This document shows positions 37,096-46,145 of a DNA stretch of 64,000 bases, piece after piece; position 1 is the first letter of the stretch, and each line of letters starts with the position of its first letter. The DNA comes from Rhodobacteraceae bacterium MED-G08. Its GTDB lineage: Bacteria; Pseudomonadota; Alphaproteobacteria; Rhodobacterales; Rhodobacteraceae. The stretch is taken from positions 28,016 through 92,015 of the forward strand of contig NTKT01000006.1 in assembly GCA_002457055.1 (NCBI GenBank), read 5' to 3'. The notes below the pieces were generated by a model that had not been told where the DNA came from, searched no databases, and was given only the letters and a program-made list of their open reading frames with translations. Position numbers and translations under genes: made by a program.

Positions 37096-37173
37096 ACTTA
37101 CTCTCCCATATTTGGATATTGAAAATTATATTAAGTTAACTATTAATGGTTACTATACAAAACAAAATTTCAT

Positions 37174-38529
37174 ATGCAAAACGGTAGTATAATGTCTAGC
37201 GTGCTTCACCGATCTTTGAACTCCACTCTACCGATTATCAAAAGCGTGGACGCGAATTACCTGATAGATGAACACGGCAAACGCTACCTAGACGCATGCG
37301 GTGGGGCGGCAGTATCATGCCTAGGTCATGACAATGCTAAGGTACGAGCAGCGCTAAAGGATCAAATTGATAAATTGGCATTTGCTCACTCTGGCTCCTT
37401 TACAAATGAGCCCACTGAGGAACTAGCTGAGTTTTTAATTAACCGTGCTCCTTCCGGCCTTGGTGCAGGGCGGGTTATGTTTTTAGGTAGCGGATCAGAA
37501 GCTATGGAAGCAGCATTAAAACTCGCGAGACAGTTCCATTTAGAGAGAAAAGATACAAAACGGGTAAACATTATTGCACGAACCCCATCGTACCATGGTA
37601 ACACTCTTGGGGCACTCGCTACAGGTGGCCACGCCGGCAGGCGCGCTCCTTTCCAGCCGATGCTTATGCAAGTACACCACATTGATGCCGCATACCGCTA
37701 CCGAATGAAGTTAGAGGACGAGAGCGAAGACGAGTATGCGCTTCGTATGGCCAATCAACTTGAGAAAAAAATTCGTGATCTGGGCCCTGAAACAGTAATG
37801 GCATTCGTCGCAGAACCGGTAGTAGGCGCATCTCTCGGATCGCAGCCTGCACCAATAGGATATTTCAAACGAATACGGGACATATGTAATAATTACGGTG
37901 TTTTGTATATCGCTGATGAAGTAATGTGCGGCATGGGCCGAACCGGCACTCTTTTTGCGTTAGAGCAGGAAGGAATATTTGCTGATATTACCACATTGGC
38001 AAAAGGACTTGGGGCAGGTTATCAGCCAATAGCTGCCGTCATGGCGTCAGAGAGTGTAGTTTCCGCTATTAAAAAAGGCAGTGGAACCTTATGGAATGGA
38101 CATACTTACATGTCGCACTCAGTTGCAACCGCTGGTGCCCTAGCGGTTCAAAAAGTGATTGAAGATGAAGGCTTGCTTGAAAATGTCAAAATGCGCGGAG
38201 ACCAGTTAGCTCTTGCACTTAAGAAGCAATTAGATGCAAAAGAAAATATTGGCGATATACGCGGCCGTGGACTGTTTTGGACTGTTGAGTTGGTTGCAGA
38301 TACGCTAACCAAGAAACCTTTCTCCGCCCATTTGAAAGTAGCACAAAGGATACAAATAATAGCTAAAGAGCTTGGATTAATGTGTTATCCTGCCCAAGGG
38401 TGTGCAGATGGTGAAAATGGGGATCATGTTTTGTTAGCACCGGCTTACAATTCTACAAGCACGGAAATTGATTTGATCGCAAAAATAACCACTAAGGCAA
38501 TTAGTATGGCTCTATCAGAGGTTACTTGA
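37174..38529 (+). CDS. class III aminotransferase (omega-amino acid / aspartate aminotransferase family)
   Basis: A 451-residue fold type I PLP enzyme. The start is ATG 37174 or ATG 37192; neither has a strong ribosome-binding site. Motifs are FLGSGSEAMEAALKLARQ (about 103-120), YHGNTLGALATGGH (about 140), the PLP aspartate in LYIADEVMCGMGRTG (about 244) and the Schiff-base lysine in TTLAKGLGAGYQP (about 275). It is divergent from the CoA-transferase operon across 78 bases, so the two may share control. Typical partners are omega-amino acids with pyruvate as acceptor. Confidence 0.83.
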   Translation: MQNGSIMSSVLHRSLNSTLPIIKSVDANYLIDEHGKRYLDACGGAAVSCLGHDNAKVRAALKDQIDKLAFAHSGSFTNEPTEELAEFLINRAPSGLGAGRVMFLGSGSEAMEAALKLARQFHLERKDTKRVNIIARTPSYHGNTLGALATGGHAGRRAPFQPMLMQVHHIDAAYRYRMKLEDESEDEYALRMANQLEKKIRDLGPETVMAFVAEPVVGASLGSQPAPIGYFKRIRDICNNYGVLYIADEVMCGMGRTGTLFALEQEGIFADITTLAKGLGAGYQPIAAVMASESVVSAIKKGSGTLWNGHTYMSHSVATAGALAVQKVIEDEGLLENVKMRGDQLALALKKQLDAKENIGDIRGRGLFWTVELVADTLTKKPFSAHLKVAQRIQIIAKELGLMCYPAQGCADGENGDHVLLAPAYNSTSTEIDLIAKITTKAISMALSEVT

Positions 38530-38790
38530 CAAAATGAAAGTATCAGCGGCACAAATTTTACCCCTAATAGCACTATATCTGTACTGGATCATATCAGGTA
38601 TACATAGCCGTCTTAAACACTTGGCCGAGGTAAACCCAATGGCAAACCCCAAGATAAAAAACATGATACTGATAAATAACACCCAAATTATAAATAATCC
38701 CAACCATATTTCAAAGAGCAAGCTAATACTCTCAAATAAATCTAGTTATCTGCAACGGCTGAAGAGAGGCAGACCCAAGGTTTAATACTA
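38530..38790. other. 261-base gap between class III aminotransferase and pcaG
   Basis: Short frames on both strands overlap here. The plus frame (38534-38785) opens with a hydrophobic stretch and then becomes polar and low in complexity. The minus frame (TTG at 38721) has a long hydrophobic N-terminus. Neither has a convincing ribosome-binding site or a family pattern, so I call no gene. Confidence 0.4.
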
Positions 38791-39396
38791 ATGACTAACA
38801 AGCAGCAAACCAATATATTATTACCGACTAATGAAGACACTACGGGACCCTACTTCCCAACCTATTTCAGCGATGAGAGCTACGAAGATCTTACACAAAT
38901 TCATTCCGGTGTTATTGCAGGTCCTTCGGGGCAAAACATAATTTTGCGAGGCAGGGTACTTGATCGCAATGGTAAACTTGCAAATGGGGTTCTGCTAGAA
39001 TTCTGGCAGGCAAATGCAAAGGGTATCTATCGCAATCCCTCGTCTGAGAACCATCCAGGTTTAGACCCATGGTTTGACGGATATGGTCGCCTACGCAGTA
39101 CGACTGGTGAATATACTTATCGAACAATTTTCCCTGGTGCGTCGAAAGATCGAGCACCAAATATCACCATAACTATTTTTTCGGATGGAATTAATCGTAT
39201 AGTAACACAAATTTTCTTTGCTGATCAGAAAGCAAACGAAATAGATCCTCTGTTAAAAACCCTAAGTGACCAAGACAGAAAGCGGCTTACTGCCAAATAT
39301 GAAGGACCGTCTCCAGATGGTGCAGACGTTTATACACTTGATATCATTATGGCAGGCGACAACGAAACGCCATTTTTTGACGATTTTCTAAGCTAG
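38791..39396 (+). CDS. pcaG: protocatechuate 3,4-dioxygenase alpha subunit
   Basis: A 201-residue intradiol dioxygenase-fold subunit. It has TTGPYFPT near the N-terminus, GRVLDRNGKLANGVLLEFWQ (about 54-73) and GEYTYRTIFPGA (about 109-120). At the position where the beta subunit has its two His ligands it reads RAPNITITIF, so it lacks iron ligands, as expected for PcaG. It precedes the beta subunit by 14 bases, the reverse of the usual pcaH-pcaG order. Confidence 0.82.
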   Translation: MTNKQQTNILLPTNEDTTGPYFPTYFSDESYEDLTQIHSGVIAGPSGQNIILRGRVLDRNGKLANGVLLEFWQANAKGIYRNPSSENHPGLDPWFDGYGRLRSTTGEYTYRTIFPGASKDRAPNITITIFSDGINRIVTQIFFADQKANEIDPLLKTLSDQDRKRLTAKYEGPSPDGADVYTLDIIMAGDNETPFFDDFLS

Positions 39397-39410
39397 CATA
39401 GGTAGGAATT

Positions 39411-40079
39411 ATGACCAGTATTGGACGACAATTAAGCATCGGGAAAACAGATAATACTTCGGATCAACGCACTCCAAGAAAAAGACTTCGCTTAATACCA
39501 GCCGATGTAAGAGAAAGTTTTGTGCCAGTCATCCCCGCCCGAGCCGTTCAGCGTCAAAATGAATGGGATCTTACCCGAATAGCCCCAAACCGTCCTCGCG
39601 CTGAAGGATCTCCGATAGAAGTAAAAGGAACGGTCCGCAATGAAAGTGGCACCCTACTAAGGGGTGCATTGATAGAAATTTGGAACGCAAACCACCACGG
39701 TCGTTACCGTCATGTGGAAGATCATTCTGGTCTAAAGCTTGATGAAAATTTCTTTGGGATCGGTCGTGTAATTACTGATGAATATGGAAACTATCGCTTC
39801 TGGACAATAAGCCCAGGTGCTTACCTTGCAAGACCAGATATTGGGAGATGGCGACCAAAGCACATCCATTTGTCAATTAGCTGCGGTTCATCTCGAATAA
39901 TAACTCAAATGTACTTTCCAAATGAACCGAACAATGCCTCTGATCCAATGGCGCTACTGATGGGCGATTCATTCGACCGAAACTTGGGGAAACCCTACGA
40001 AACTAAAATTCCAGAAGTGGATCAAGGTTACGACTTTGATATTGTCGTAGGTGGAAAGAACGCAACATTTTTTGAGTAG
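39411..40079 (+). CDS. pcaH: protocatechuate 3,4-dioxygenase beta subunit (Fe-binding)
   Basis: Opens the aromatic ring of protocatechuate between the two hydroxyl carbons. In this 222-residue subunit the four iron ligands are Y99 (GRYRH), Y138 (SPGAY), H151 and H153 (RPKHIH). Their spacing (39, 13, 2) equals that of Tyr108, Tyr147, His160 and His162 in the Pseudomonas enzyme. The ring-cleavage pathway enzymes PcaB, PcaD, PcaI/J and PcaF are not adjacent, so the true substrate may be a related catechol. It converges with the Bcr/CflA gene. Confidence 0.86.
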   Translation: MTSIGRQLSIGKTDNTSDQRTPRKRLRLIPADVRESFVPVIPARAVQRQNEWDLTRIAPNRPRAEGSPIEVKGTVRNESGTLLRGALIEIWNANHHGRYRHVEDHSGLKLDENFFGIGRVITDEYGNYRFWTISPGAYLARPDIGRWRPKHIHLSISCGSSRIITQMYFPNEPNNASDPMALLMGDSFDRNLGKPYETKIPEVDQGYDFDIVVGGKNATFFE

Positions 40080-40093
40080 TTTTCCAATAATTA

Positions 40094-41299
40094 TCAGGCC
40101 TTAGAGGCTCTATCATACCGTTTAAGACGATGAGAGCTGATTGCTCCTAAGGTGGCGAACAAAGCAACTCCTACAATCATAGCAGCAGGTGTCCCATCAA
40201 AAAACTGGCCAACTATTGCGGCTAAAAGAACAGATCCTATGGTTGCAATCGCACTGACCAAACTTGCTGCAGTCCCAGCAATGTGCCCAACAGGCTCCAT
40301 AGCAAGGGCAGTCAGATTTCCCATTGTCAGACCAGCTTGAAAGAAAATACTGAACATCCAGAACAAAAAACAGAAAAAACCAAATTGACCTTCGAAATAC
40401 CCAAGCCAATAGACGAAAAAAACTATAGCGCTAAAGCAAACCTGGGCTCTGAATGCAATGCTTGTGAGCATTCGCATTCCCAATTTGCGTACAAGCCGAG
40501 CATTCACATAACTCGACGACGCGGCCAGTAATGCTATTGTTGCAAACCAATATGGAAAAGTTGACGCGCGATCAAATACTTGTTCGAAGACCGGCTGGAT
40601 GAGGAATATACCTATAAAAAGTATCCCATATGCAAAAACTAATGTAATAATAGAGGCAAGTATCATTTGATTAGATAAAACTTCCTTAAATGCAAGACCC
40701 ACCTGTTTTAGATTAAATTCAATACGTTTTTCCTTTGTAACACTCTCATCTATTCTGAACGTCATCCACATTGTGCTAAAGGCAACAAACGCTATGAACA
40801 TGAGAAAAATAAAGCGCCAATTAAATGCAAGCATTACAAATGATCCTAGGAGTGGTGCTATAGCCGGAACAAGAGCGAATATGATCATTATAAAAGATGA
40901 AATGCGGGCCATTTCACGACCTTTATAGAAATCTCGAACTAAAGCTTGAGCAACCACACGAGGTGCCGATGCTCCAACACCTTGAAGGAACCGGGAAATC
41001 AAGATCACTTCCAAACTTGGAGACAAAACACAAACTGCTGAGGTAAAAATATATAAAGACGCACCGTAGTAGATAATCGGCTTACGCCCAAAACTATCTG
41101 AGAGCGGCCCAACAATTAAAGTACCAGCCGCCATGCCAGCTACAAAAAACGATAATATCATTTGAGCATTATTAGGGCGCAGCGGCGTAAGCTCATCTGC
41201 AATTATTGATAAAGCAGGTAACATTCCATCAATTGATATGGCTACCGTTGCTACCAACATTGCCATAATGGCAACAAATTCGGCTGTTGAAATTCGCAA
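40094..41299 (-). CDS. Bcr/CflA-family MFS exporter
   Basis: A 12-TM drug:H+ antiporter of about 401 residues. I prefer the TTG at 41299 because AGCAGGAG lies 7 bases upstream; another TTG at 41323 has none. Motifs: IDGMLPALSIIADEL in helix 1 and GPLSDSFGRKPIIYYG after helix 2 (motif A), then FLQGVGASAPRVVAQALVRD in helix 4, typical of Bcr/CflA. The substrate is unknown; export of an aromatic or antibiotic compound is possible next to the dioxygenase genes. Confidence 0.82.
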   Translation of the reverse strand: MRISTAEFVAIMAMLVATVAISIDGMLPALSIIADELTPLRPNNAQMILSFFVAGMAAGTLIVGPLSDSFGRKPIIYYGASLYIFTSAVCVLSPSLEVILISRFLQGVGASAPRVVAQALVRDFYKGREMARISSFIMIIFALVPAIAPLLGSFVMLAFNWRFIFLMFIAFVAFSTMWMTFRIDESVTKEKRIEFNLKQVGLAFKEVLSNQMILASIITLVFAYGILFIGIFLIQPVFEQVFDRASTFPYWFATIALLAASSSYVNARLVRKLGMRMLTSIAFRAQVCFSAIVFFVYWLGYFEGQFGFFCFLFWMFSIFFQAGLTMGNLTALAMEPVGHIAGTAASLVSAIATIGSVLLAAIVGQFFDGTPAAMIVGVALFATLGAISSHRLKRYDRASKA

Positions 41300-41450
41300 C
41301 GAAGGACTCCTGCTAAAGTGCAAATCTTGATACCGACAACAGTTTGCACTTCAGCTTTCTACAGCAAAGCATTTGAATGTGATAGTCACAAAGAATTAGA
41401 AAATAGCTAAATTTTGGATGCAACTTTTAGGTTTTGGACAATCATAGTTT

Positions 41451-41843
41451 TTATACCTCTAAACCATCCATTACTTTCTTTGCAGCCCTGAAGCATTCTA
41501 AAGCCTGAGGCACGCCACAGTAAATACCAATAACATGTATAATGGCTCTAATTTCTTCAGGACTCACACCATTTTTTATTGCACCCCTACAATGAATTTC
41601 CCATTCATGCATTTTTCCCAGTGCACCGATCATCGATAGGTTCATCATAGATCTGACTTTTGGGGCAATGACGTCATCACCCCAACCGAAGCCCCAACAC
41701 CAGGCAGTCATTGCTTCTTGAAAAGGGCGGGTAAATTCGTCTGCAGCTTCCAGATTACTCTCCACATAACTTGCACCCAAAGTTGCCTTCCTCTGTTCAA
41801 GTCCTTTTAAAAATAAGTCTTCATCAAAAACGCTCATTGCCAA
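41451..41843 (-). CDS. carboxymuconolactone decarboxylase-family protein (PcaC-like)
   Basis: A 130-residue all-helical protein of the CMD/AhpD superfamily: the RSMMNLSMIGALGKMHEWEI segment, HCRGAIKNGVSPEEIRAIIH (about 84-103) and GIYCGVPQALECFRAAKKV. It has His and Glu as in PcaC and lacks an AhpD-type CxxC pair. The layout matches 4-carboxymuconolactone decarboxylase closely in length. It lies 2 kb from pcaGH on the other strand, so it may act in the same pathway. Confidence 0.78.
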   Translation of the reverse strand: MAMSVFDEDLFLKGLEQRKATLGASYVESNLEAADEFTRPFQEAMTAWCWGFGWGDDVIAPKVRSMMNLSMIGALGKMHEWEIHCRGAIKNGVSPEEIRAIIHVIGIYCGVPQALECFRAAKKVMDGLEV

Positions 41844-41874
41844 TTACTCTCTCTAATCATTGCAAAAATATCAG

Positions 41875-42096
41875 TTAAACCAGCAAAGCACATATTTGAA
41901 CTCGTAAACTCAGTCTAGATAATAATTTTCCGCAAGTAGAAGCCTCAGCCTTAAAGCCACTGGAACCAGTCGGTCCAGCTGCACCGTCTGGCGTAATCCA
42001 GTTTCGAAACTGCGAAGACTTTCGAACAAAATGTCCATTGGAAGCTTTTGTATCATACCACTTGTCGGCCCATTTGCCTTCTTGCAGTAATCCCAT
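41875..42096 (-). pseudogene. truncated glutathionyl-hydroquinone reductase (YqjG/ECM4-like)
   Basis: The first about 52 residues match the start of glutathionyl-hydroquinone reductases: WYDTKASNGHFVRKSSQFRN and the TPDGAAGPTGSSGFKAEA block. After FKAEA the frame turns into unrelated sequence and stops at residue 73. The family needs about 320 residues, and the CPWA active-site Cys that should follow within 20 residues is absent in all three frames. The break point is near 41940. The gene keeps a GTAGGGAAAA ribosome-binding site, so the loss may be recent. Confidence 0.75.
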
Positions 42097-42110
42097 TGGT
42101 TTTCCCTACT

Positions 42111-43025
42111 TCAATGATCTTGCGGTTTAATAAATTGATTGTTACGCAAGTCATTGAAAGCTTGGTGTAATTCCTCTTGCGTGTTCATAACAATAGGACC
42201 ATGCCAAGCTACCGGCTCACGAATAGGTGATCCTGCTACTAGCAGAAACCGCATTCCCTCGGGACCTGCCCTTACTACTATCTCGTCACCAGTGCCAAAG
42301 CGTACCAAAGTGCGATTGCCAGACAGGTCGCGAATATTAAGCTCTTGGCCAAGAACTTCTTTTTCCAGTAAAACACCCTGCGGGTCTGAAGCATCTGCAA
42401 ATTTACCAGATCCTTCGAAGATATATGCAAACGTGTTGCGATATGTATCAACTTTCAATGCTTTTCTAAGCCCAGCAGGCAATGATATATCGAGATATAG
42501 GGGGTCTGCTGCTATCCCATCAACCGGACCGGTTTGTCCCCAAAAAGAGCCCGTTATGACCCGTACTCGAGTACCATCATCATCAATAATTTCTGGAATT
42601 TCTTTTGCAACAACATCTTGATACCTCGGCGAGGTCATCTTTAGGCTACCCGGTAAATTTGCCCAAAGTTGAAATCCATGCATCTGACCCATTGAATTAC
42701 CACTTGGCATTTCTTGATGCATAATACCTGATCCTGCTGTCATCCACTGCACGTCACCAGCCTTCAAGCTGCCAGTATTACCTAGGCTATCGCTGTGGTC
42801 GACGGTTCCGTTAAGAACATAAGTAATTGTTTCGATGCCACGATGCGGATGCCAGGGAAACCCTCTATAATAGGCTTCCGGGTTATCGTTACGAAAATCA
42901 TCAAAAAGTAAAAACGGATCGTGAGCTTTTGGATCTTGAAACCCAAATGCTCTATGCAGATGAACCCCAGCCCCCTCTATTGTTGGGGTTGCCGCGCCAG
43001 TTGATATAGCAGGTCTTAAAGACAT
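42111..43025 (-). CDS. pirin-family protein
   Basis: A 304-residue bicupin. The N-terminal cupin holds the metal-binding residues in FPWHPHRGIETITYVLNG (about 57-75) and DHSDSLGNTG; AGSGIMHQEMP (about 99-109) completes the site. Bacterial pirins include quercetin 2,3-dioxygenases and redox-sensing regulators. It lies 14 bases upstream of the glutathionyl-hydroquinone reductase remnant, so it may once have shared an operon with a quinone-reduction gene. Confidence 0.87.
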   Translation of the reverse strand: MSLRPAISTGAATPTIEGAGVHLHRAFGFQDPKAHDPFLLFDDFRNDNPEAYYRGFPWHPHRGIETITYVLNGTVDHSDSLGNTGSLKAGDVQWMTAGSGIMHQEMPSGNSMGQMHGFQLWANLPGSLKMTSPRYQDVVAKEIPEIIDDDGTRVRVITGSFWGQTGPVDGIAADPLYLDISLPAGLRKALKVDTYRNTFAYIFEGSGKFADASDPQGVLLEKEVLGQELNIRDLSGNRTLVRFGTGDEIVVRAGPEGMRFLLVAGSPIREPVAWHGPIVMNTQEELHQAFNDLRNNQFIKPQDH

Positions 43026-43196
43026 AAAAATTCCTTCCTGATTTCTAAAAGGTCTATTTAGTAAGTTTTGACATAAATAAGAGTTCTAAATGTTAAAACA
43101 AGGTAGCCTAATATTTATTTTTAGACACCTAAAATAGAAATCGTTGGATACATTTAAGGTGCTGCATATAAATATCTAATGTTTCAAAAGTATCAT

Positions 43197-44159
43197 TTAG
43201 CTGATGGCCCACAGGTGTTTTTTCATATACTTGAGCAACTCGTTTTCCCATGGCGGGTTACAACCTTGCTTTTTACAATTTAGTGCTGCAGCCTTCCCGG
43301 CATAATGCAGCAAATCTGTTTTTTCATTAAGCTCCAGTAATGCTAGTCGGTTCAATTTTTCATTTTTAATAAGCCAAGCTAGAATCGATGCCATAAATGT
43401 ATCACCTGCTCCCACAGTATCGGATAACTTTTCTACTGGATGTGACGGTAATTCATGCCACTTTTTTCCATGGAACACTGAAGAACCCTGCGCCCCTCTT
43501 GTAACTATAAGTAGCTCCGCGTTTGTAATCACCGCCAATTCTGCCAGTACATCGGCTTCATCAGCACTATCATCAAAAAGCCAGAAAAGATCTTCATCAC
43601 TTAACTTTAATATATCGACTTCAGTCATAAGATTTTTAATTCTTCGTCGATAGACATCAGGTTCTGCTATCAGCGATGGCCTAACATTTGGATCTAGGGA
43701 GACTTTTACATTATTTTCCCTAGTTCTCTTAACAAACTCTTCCCAAACCAAAGCATCTTTCCCACCTGTCAATGCAAGCGACCCAATATGAAAAATAGAC
43801 ACCTCCGAGGTTAGATTTTTAGAGAGAGTGTCCAAAGTTACTAATCGTTCTGCCGTCTCTTCCCTGTAGAAAGAGTATGACGGAATTCCATCCTCTATAT
43901 TAACCATTGCTAATGAGGTAGGAGCCGTAACTCTTGGCCCAAGCAATGAAACATTAGAGTTTAACAAGTTTTGCGCCAACTGCTCGCCGTTTTTATCTTT
44001 AGAAATAGGGGTAACATAACCTACCTTTACTCCCTGCCTACCTGCAGCCATTGCTAAATTGTAGGGAGATCCTCCGGGCACAGCCTCATATAAAGCATTC
44101 TCATTCTGGTTATCAATTTGGATCATATCCATTAAATTTTCACCACCAACGAGTATCAT
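43197..44159 (-). CDS. PfkB-family carbohydrate kinase (fructokinase-like)
   Basis: A 320-residue ribokinase-family enzyme. It opens with MILVGGENLMDMI and a substrate-binding GGSPYNLAMAAGRQG (about 30-44). The catalytic base and anion hole are in KLSDTVGAGDTFMASIL (about 248-264). Sequence features fit fructokinase or another hexose kinase. It stands alone; no sugar transporter is adjacent, though a GPH-type symporter lies about 20 kb away. Confidence 0.8.
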   Translation of the reverse strand: MILVGGENLMDMIQIDNQNENALYEAVPGGSPYNLAMAAGRQGVKVGYVTPISKDKNGEQLAQNLLNSNVSLLGPRVTAPTSLAMVNIEDGIPSYSFYREETAERLVTLDTLSKNLTSEVSIFHIGSLALTGGKDALVWEEFVKRTRENNVKVSLDPNVRPSLIAEPDVYRRRIKNLMTEVDILKLSDEDLFWLFDDSADEADVLAELAVITNAELLIVTRGAQGSSVFHGKKWHELPSHPVEKLSDTVGAGDTFMASILAWLIKNEKLNRLALLELNEKTDLLHYAGKAAALNCKKQGCNPPWENELLKYMKKHLWAIS

Positions 44160-44349
44160 TTTTTACCTTTAAGTTTTACACCGCTAAATGTGCAATTGTA
44201 ATTATTATTATCAAAAAGTTTAATAGGTTTCCATAAAAAAACATAATCTTTTCATAATGTTACTTCAAACTGATCAGAGGCCTTTTAATTCTTAGATTAA
44301 CAAAATGACCTTTAAACACCTCTAAGTTGGCAACGGCTAATCTATTTCG

Positions 44350-44937
44350 CTAGATAGATCCAATAGAAAGAACTACAACGCCACAAAGACTAGCAGCCAT
44401 TAAAAGGTTAACCCATTTTTGCGCTGAACTTGAAAGATTTAACTCATGAATTTTACAGCCGGCATAAAGCCACGCAAGGTGTAAAATTATCCAAATAAAA
44501 TTCATAATGAGGAACTTCAAACTAATTTCAATTGTGAAACTATCAGGATAAAATGCGAAGCCCGTAAAAAAGGTTGTGTGTACTGCATACGCTTTGGGAT
44601 TTATAAACTGCAGGGTCATTCCAGTCATAAAACCAGGTGCATTGATCATTTCAATAAAGGAAATTTTTGAACCAGCAAGAGCTATACGAAATGCTAGAAA
44701 GCCAAGATAAGCAGCTGATAAAAATAAGAGAATTGTGCGCACAACTGGCTCCGCCAAAAGAATAGCTGCTAAACCAGTAACTACTGCTACACTCACAATG
44801 ACATGGCCCAAAAACAGGCCAGCCATGTATAACAAACCTTGCCTCCAACCGAATGCCGCGCCGACACCTGCCAATGACAAAACGCCGGGACCAGGCGTTA
44901 CAAACATCAAAAATGAAACAGTTGCAAAAACTAACAT
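44350..44937 (-). CDS. LysE/RhtB-family amino acid exporter
   Basis: A six-TM exporter. The hallmark FVTPGPGVLSLAGVGAAFGW is at about residues 12-31 from the ATG at 44937. The true start is uncertain: an in-frame TTG lies one codon earlier, and family members usually have about 8-10 residues more before this helix. The longest frame (to 45042) adds a Cys-rich stretch unlike the family. The NPKAYAVHTTFF motif in the middle is typical. Substrate unknown. Confidence 0.78.
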   Translation of the reverse strand: MLVFATVSFLMFVTPGPGVLSLAGVGAAFGWRQGLLYMAGLFLGHVIVSVAVVTGLAAILLAEPVVRTILLFLSAAYLGFLAFRIALAGSKISFIEMINAPGFMTGMTLQFINPKAYAVHTTFFTGFAFYPDSFTIEISLKFLIMNFIWIILHLAWLYAGCKIHELNLSSSAQKWVNLLMAASLCGVVVLSIGSI

Positions 44938-45083
44938 CAAATAGCTTTTAATCGATTTCCATTCACATTCAATTGCTCCCAAGTGATTAATTAAAGTGCA
45001 AGCGCATAAGTAGTAATCAACACAAAACTCGTGCTTAACCAATTAATCCCGAGAGTCCATCCTTAAGCACCCAAATGTTATAG

Positions 45084-46133
45084 CTATAAATGCTGCTGTA
45101 CCGCTTCGGACACTCTAGGGACCAATGCTTTAACCAAATCCTGCATATCAATCTGGCCGATGGGCTCTTCTCCATCGAGAACCCTAAATTTAAAAGAAGT
45201 ATCCCCCTCGGCACGTGCTATTAAAGACTCCAGAGTGTCCGATGGACTGACATCACCAGCGTACTTAGATTTTTTATCCATTGGCGTCATTACTGAACGC
45301 ACTCGTAAAACGCGAGCTCGATTAATATCGCTGACAAATGCCTCGATATAGGGGTCAGATGGAGTTAACAAAATACTCTGTGGATCTCCCTGCTGAACAA
45401 CAGCTCCGTCTTTTAAAATAACGAGATGATCAGCCAAGCGGAGTGCTTCATCTAAATCGTGAGTTATGAATATAATTGTCTTTTTTAACTCGACATGCAA
45501 ATCCAGCAACAGTTTTTGCATATCACTGCGGATCAAAGGATCAAGCGCAGAAAATGCTTCATCCATCAACATGATATCAGAATTTGAGGTGAGTGCCCTC
45601 GCAAGACCAACCCTTTGCTGCATTCCTCCAGAGAGTTGGTAGGGATAGTGCTTTTCAAAACCACCTAAACCTACTCGGTTGATCCAAACTTGCGCCTCTG
45701 CATGACGCTCACTTTTAGAAACCCCGCGTACTTCTAACGGCAATGCCGAATTATCAAGCACAGTGCGGTGCGGAAGAAGAGCAAATTTCTGAAAAACCAT
45801 AGACATATCCGTACGACGTTTATCACGAAGTTCATCTTGATCTAATAATAGGGCGTCCTCACCATCAATGAGTACCTGACCATCAGTTGGTTCAATTAGC
45901 CTGTTTATGTGTCGAATAAGTGTAGACTTGCCAGAGCCAGACAGTCCCATTACCACTGTTATTGCGCTCTCGTGGATATCTATTGATATATTCTGCAAGC
46001 CTAAAACGTGACCAGTGTCATTCAACAAGGCTTCTTTTCCCATACCCGCTTTGACTTTCTCAAGCGCAGTTTTAGGGTCCGAGCCAAAAATCTTGTACAG
46101 ATTACGAATTTCTATTTTAGGAGAATTTACCAT
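45084..46133 (-). CDS. glycine betaine/carnitine-type ABC transporter, ATP-binding protein
   Basis: A 349-residue ProV/OpuAA-type ATPase: Walker A GLSGSGKST (63-71), signature LSGGMQQRVGLARA, Walker B LMDEAFSALD, and switch His in FITHDLDEAL. The C-terminal 80 residues look like a CBS domain, which senses ionic strength in OpuA. Last gene of a binding protein-permease-ATPase operon beside the carnitine enzymes, so carnitine, gamma-butyrobetaine or glycine betaine are likely substrates. It is a second, distinct copy relative to tmoW. Confidence 0.86.
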   Translation of the reverse strand: MVNSPKIEIRNLYKIFGSDPKTALEKVKAGMGKEALLNDTGHVLGLQNISIDIHESAITVVMGLSGSGKSTLIRHINRLIEPTDGQVLIDGEDALLLDQDELRDKRRTDMSMVFQKFALLPHRTVLDNSALPLEVRGVSKSERHAEAQVWINRVGLGGFEKHYPYQLSGGMQQRVGLARALTSNSDIMLMDEAFSALDPLIRSDMQKLLLDLHVELKKTIIFITHDLDEALRLADHLVILKDGAVVQQGDPQSILLTPSDPYIEAFVSDINRARVLRVRSVMTPMDKKSKYAGDVSPSDTLESLIARAEGDTSFKFRVLDGEEPIGQIDMQDLVKALVPRVSEAVQQHL

Positions 46134-46145
46134 TACGTGCCCGAT

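Noticed and set aside
38515..38721. 68-residue hydrophobic minus-strand frame after the class III aminotransferase
   Set aside because: TTG start with no ribosome-binding site, overlaps the end of the aminotransferase, and no recognisable family.
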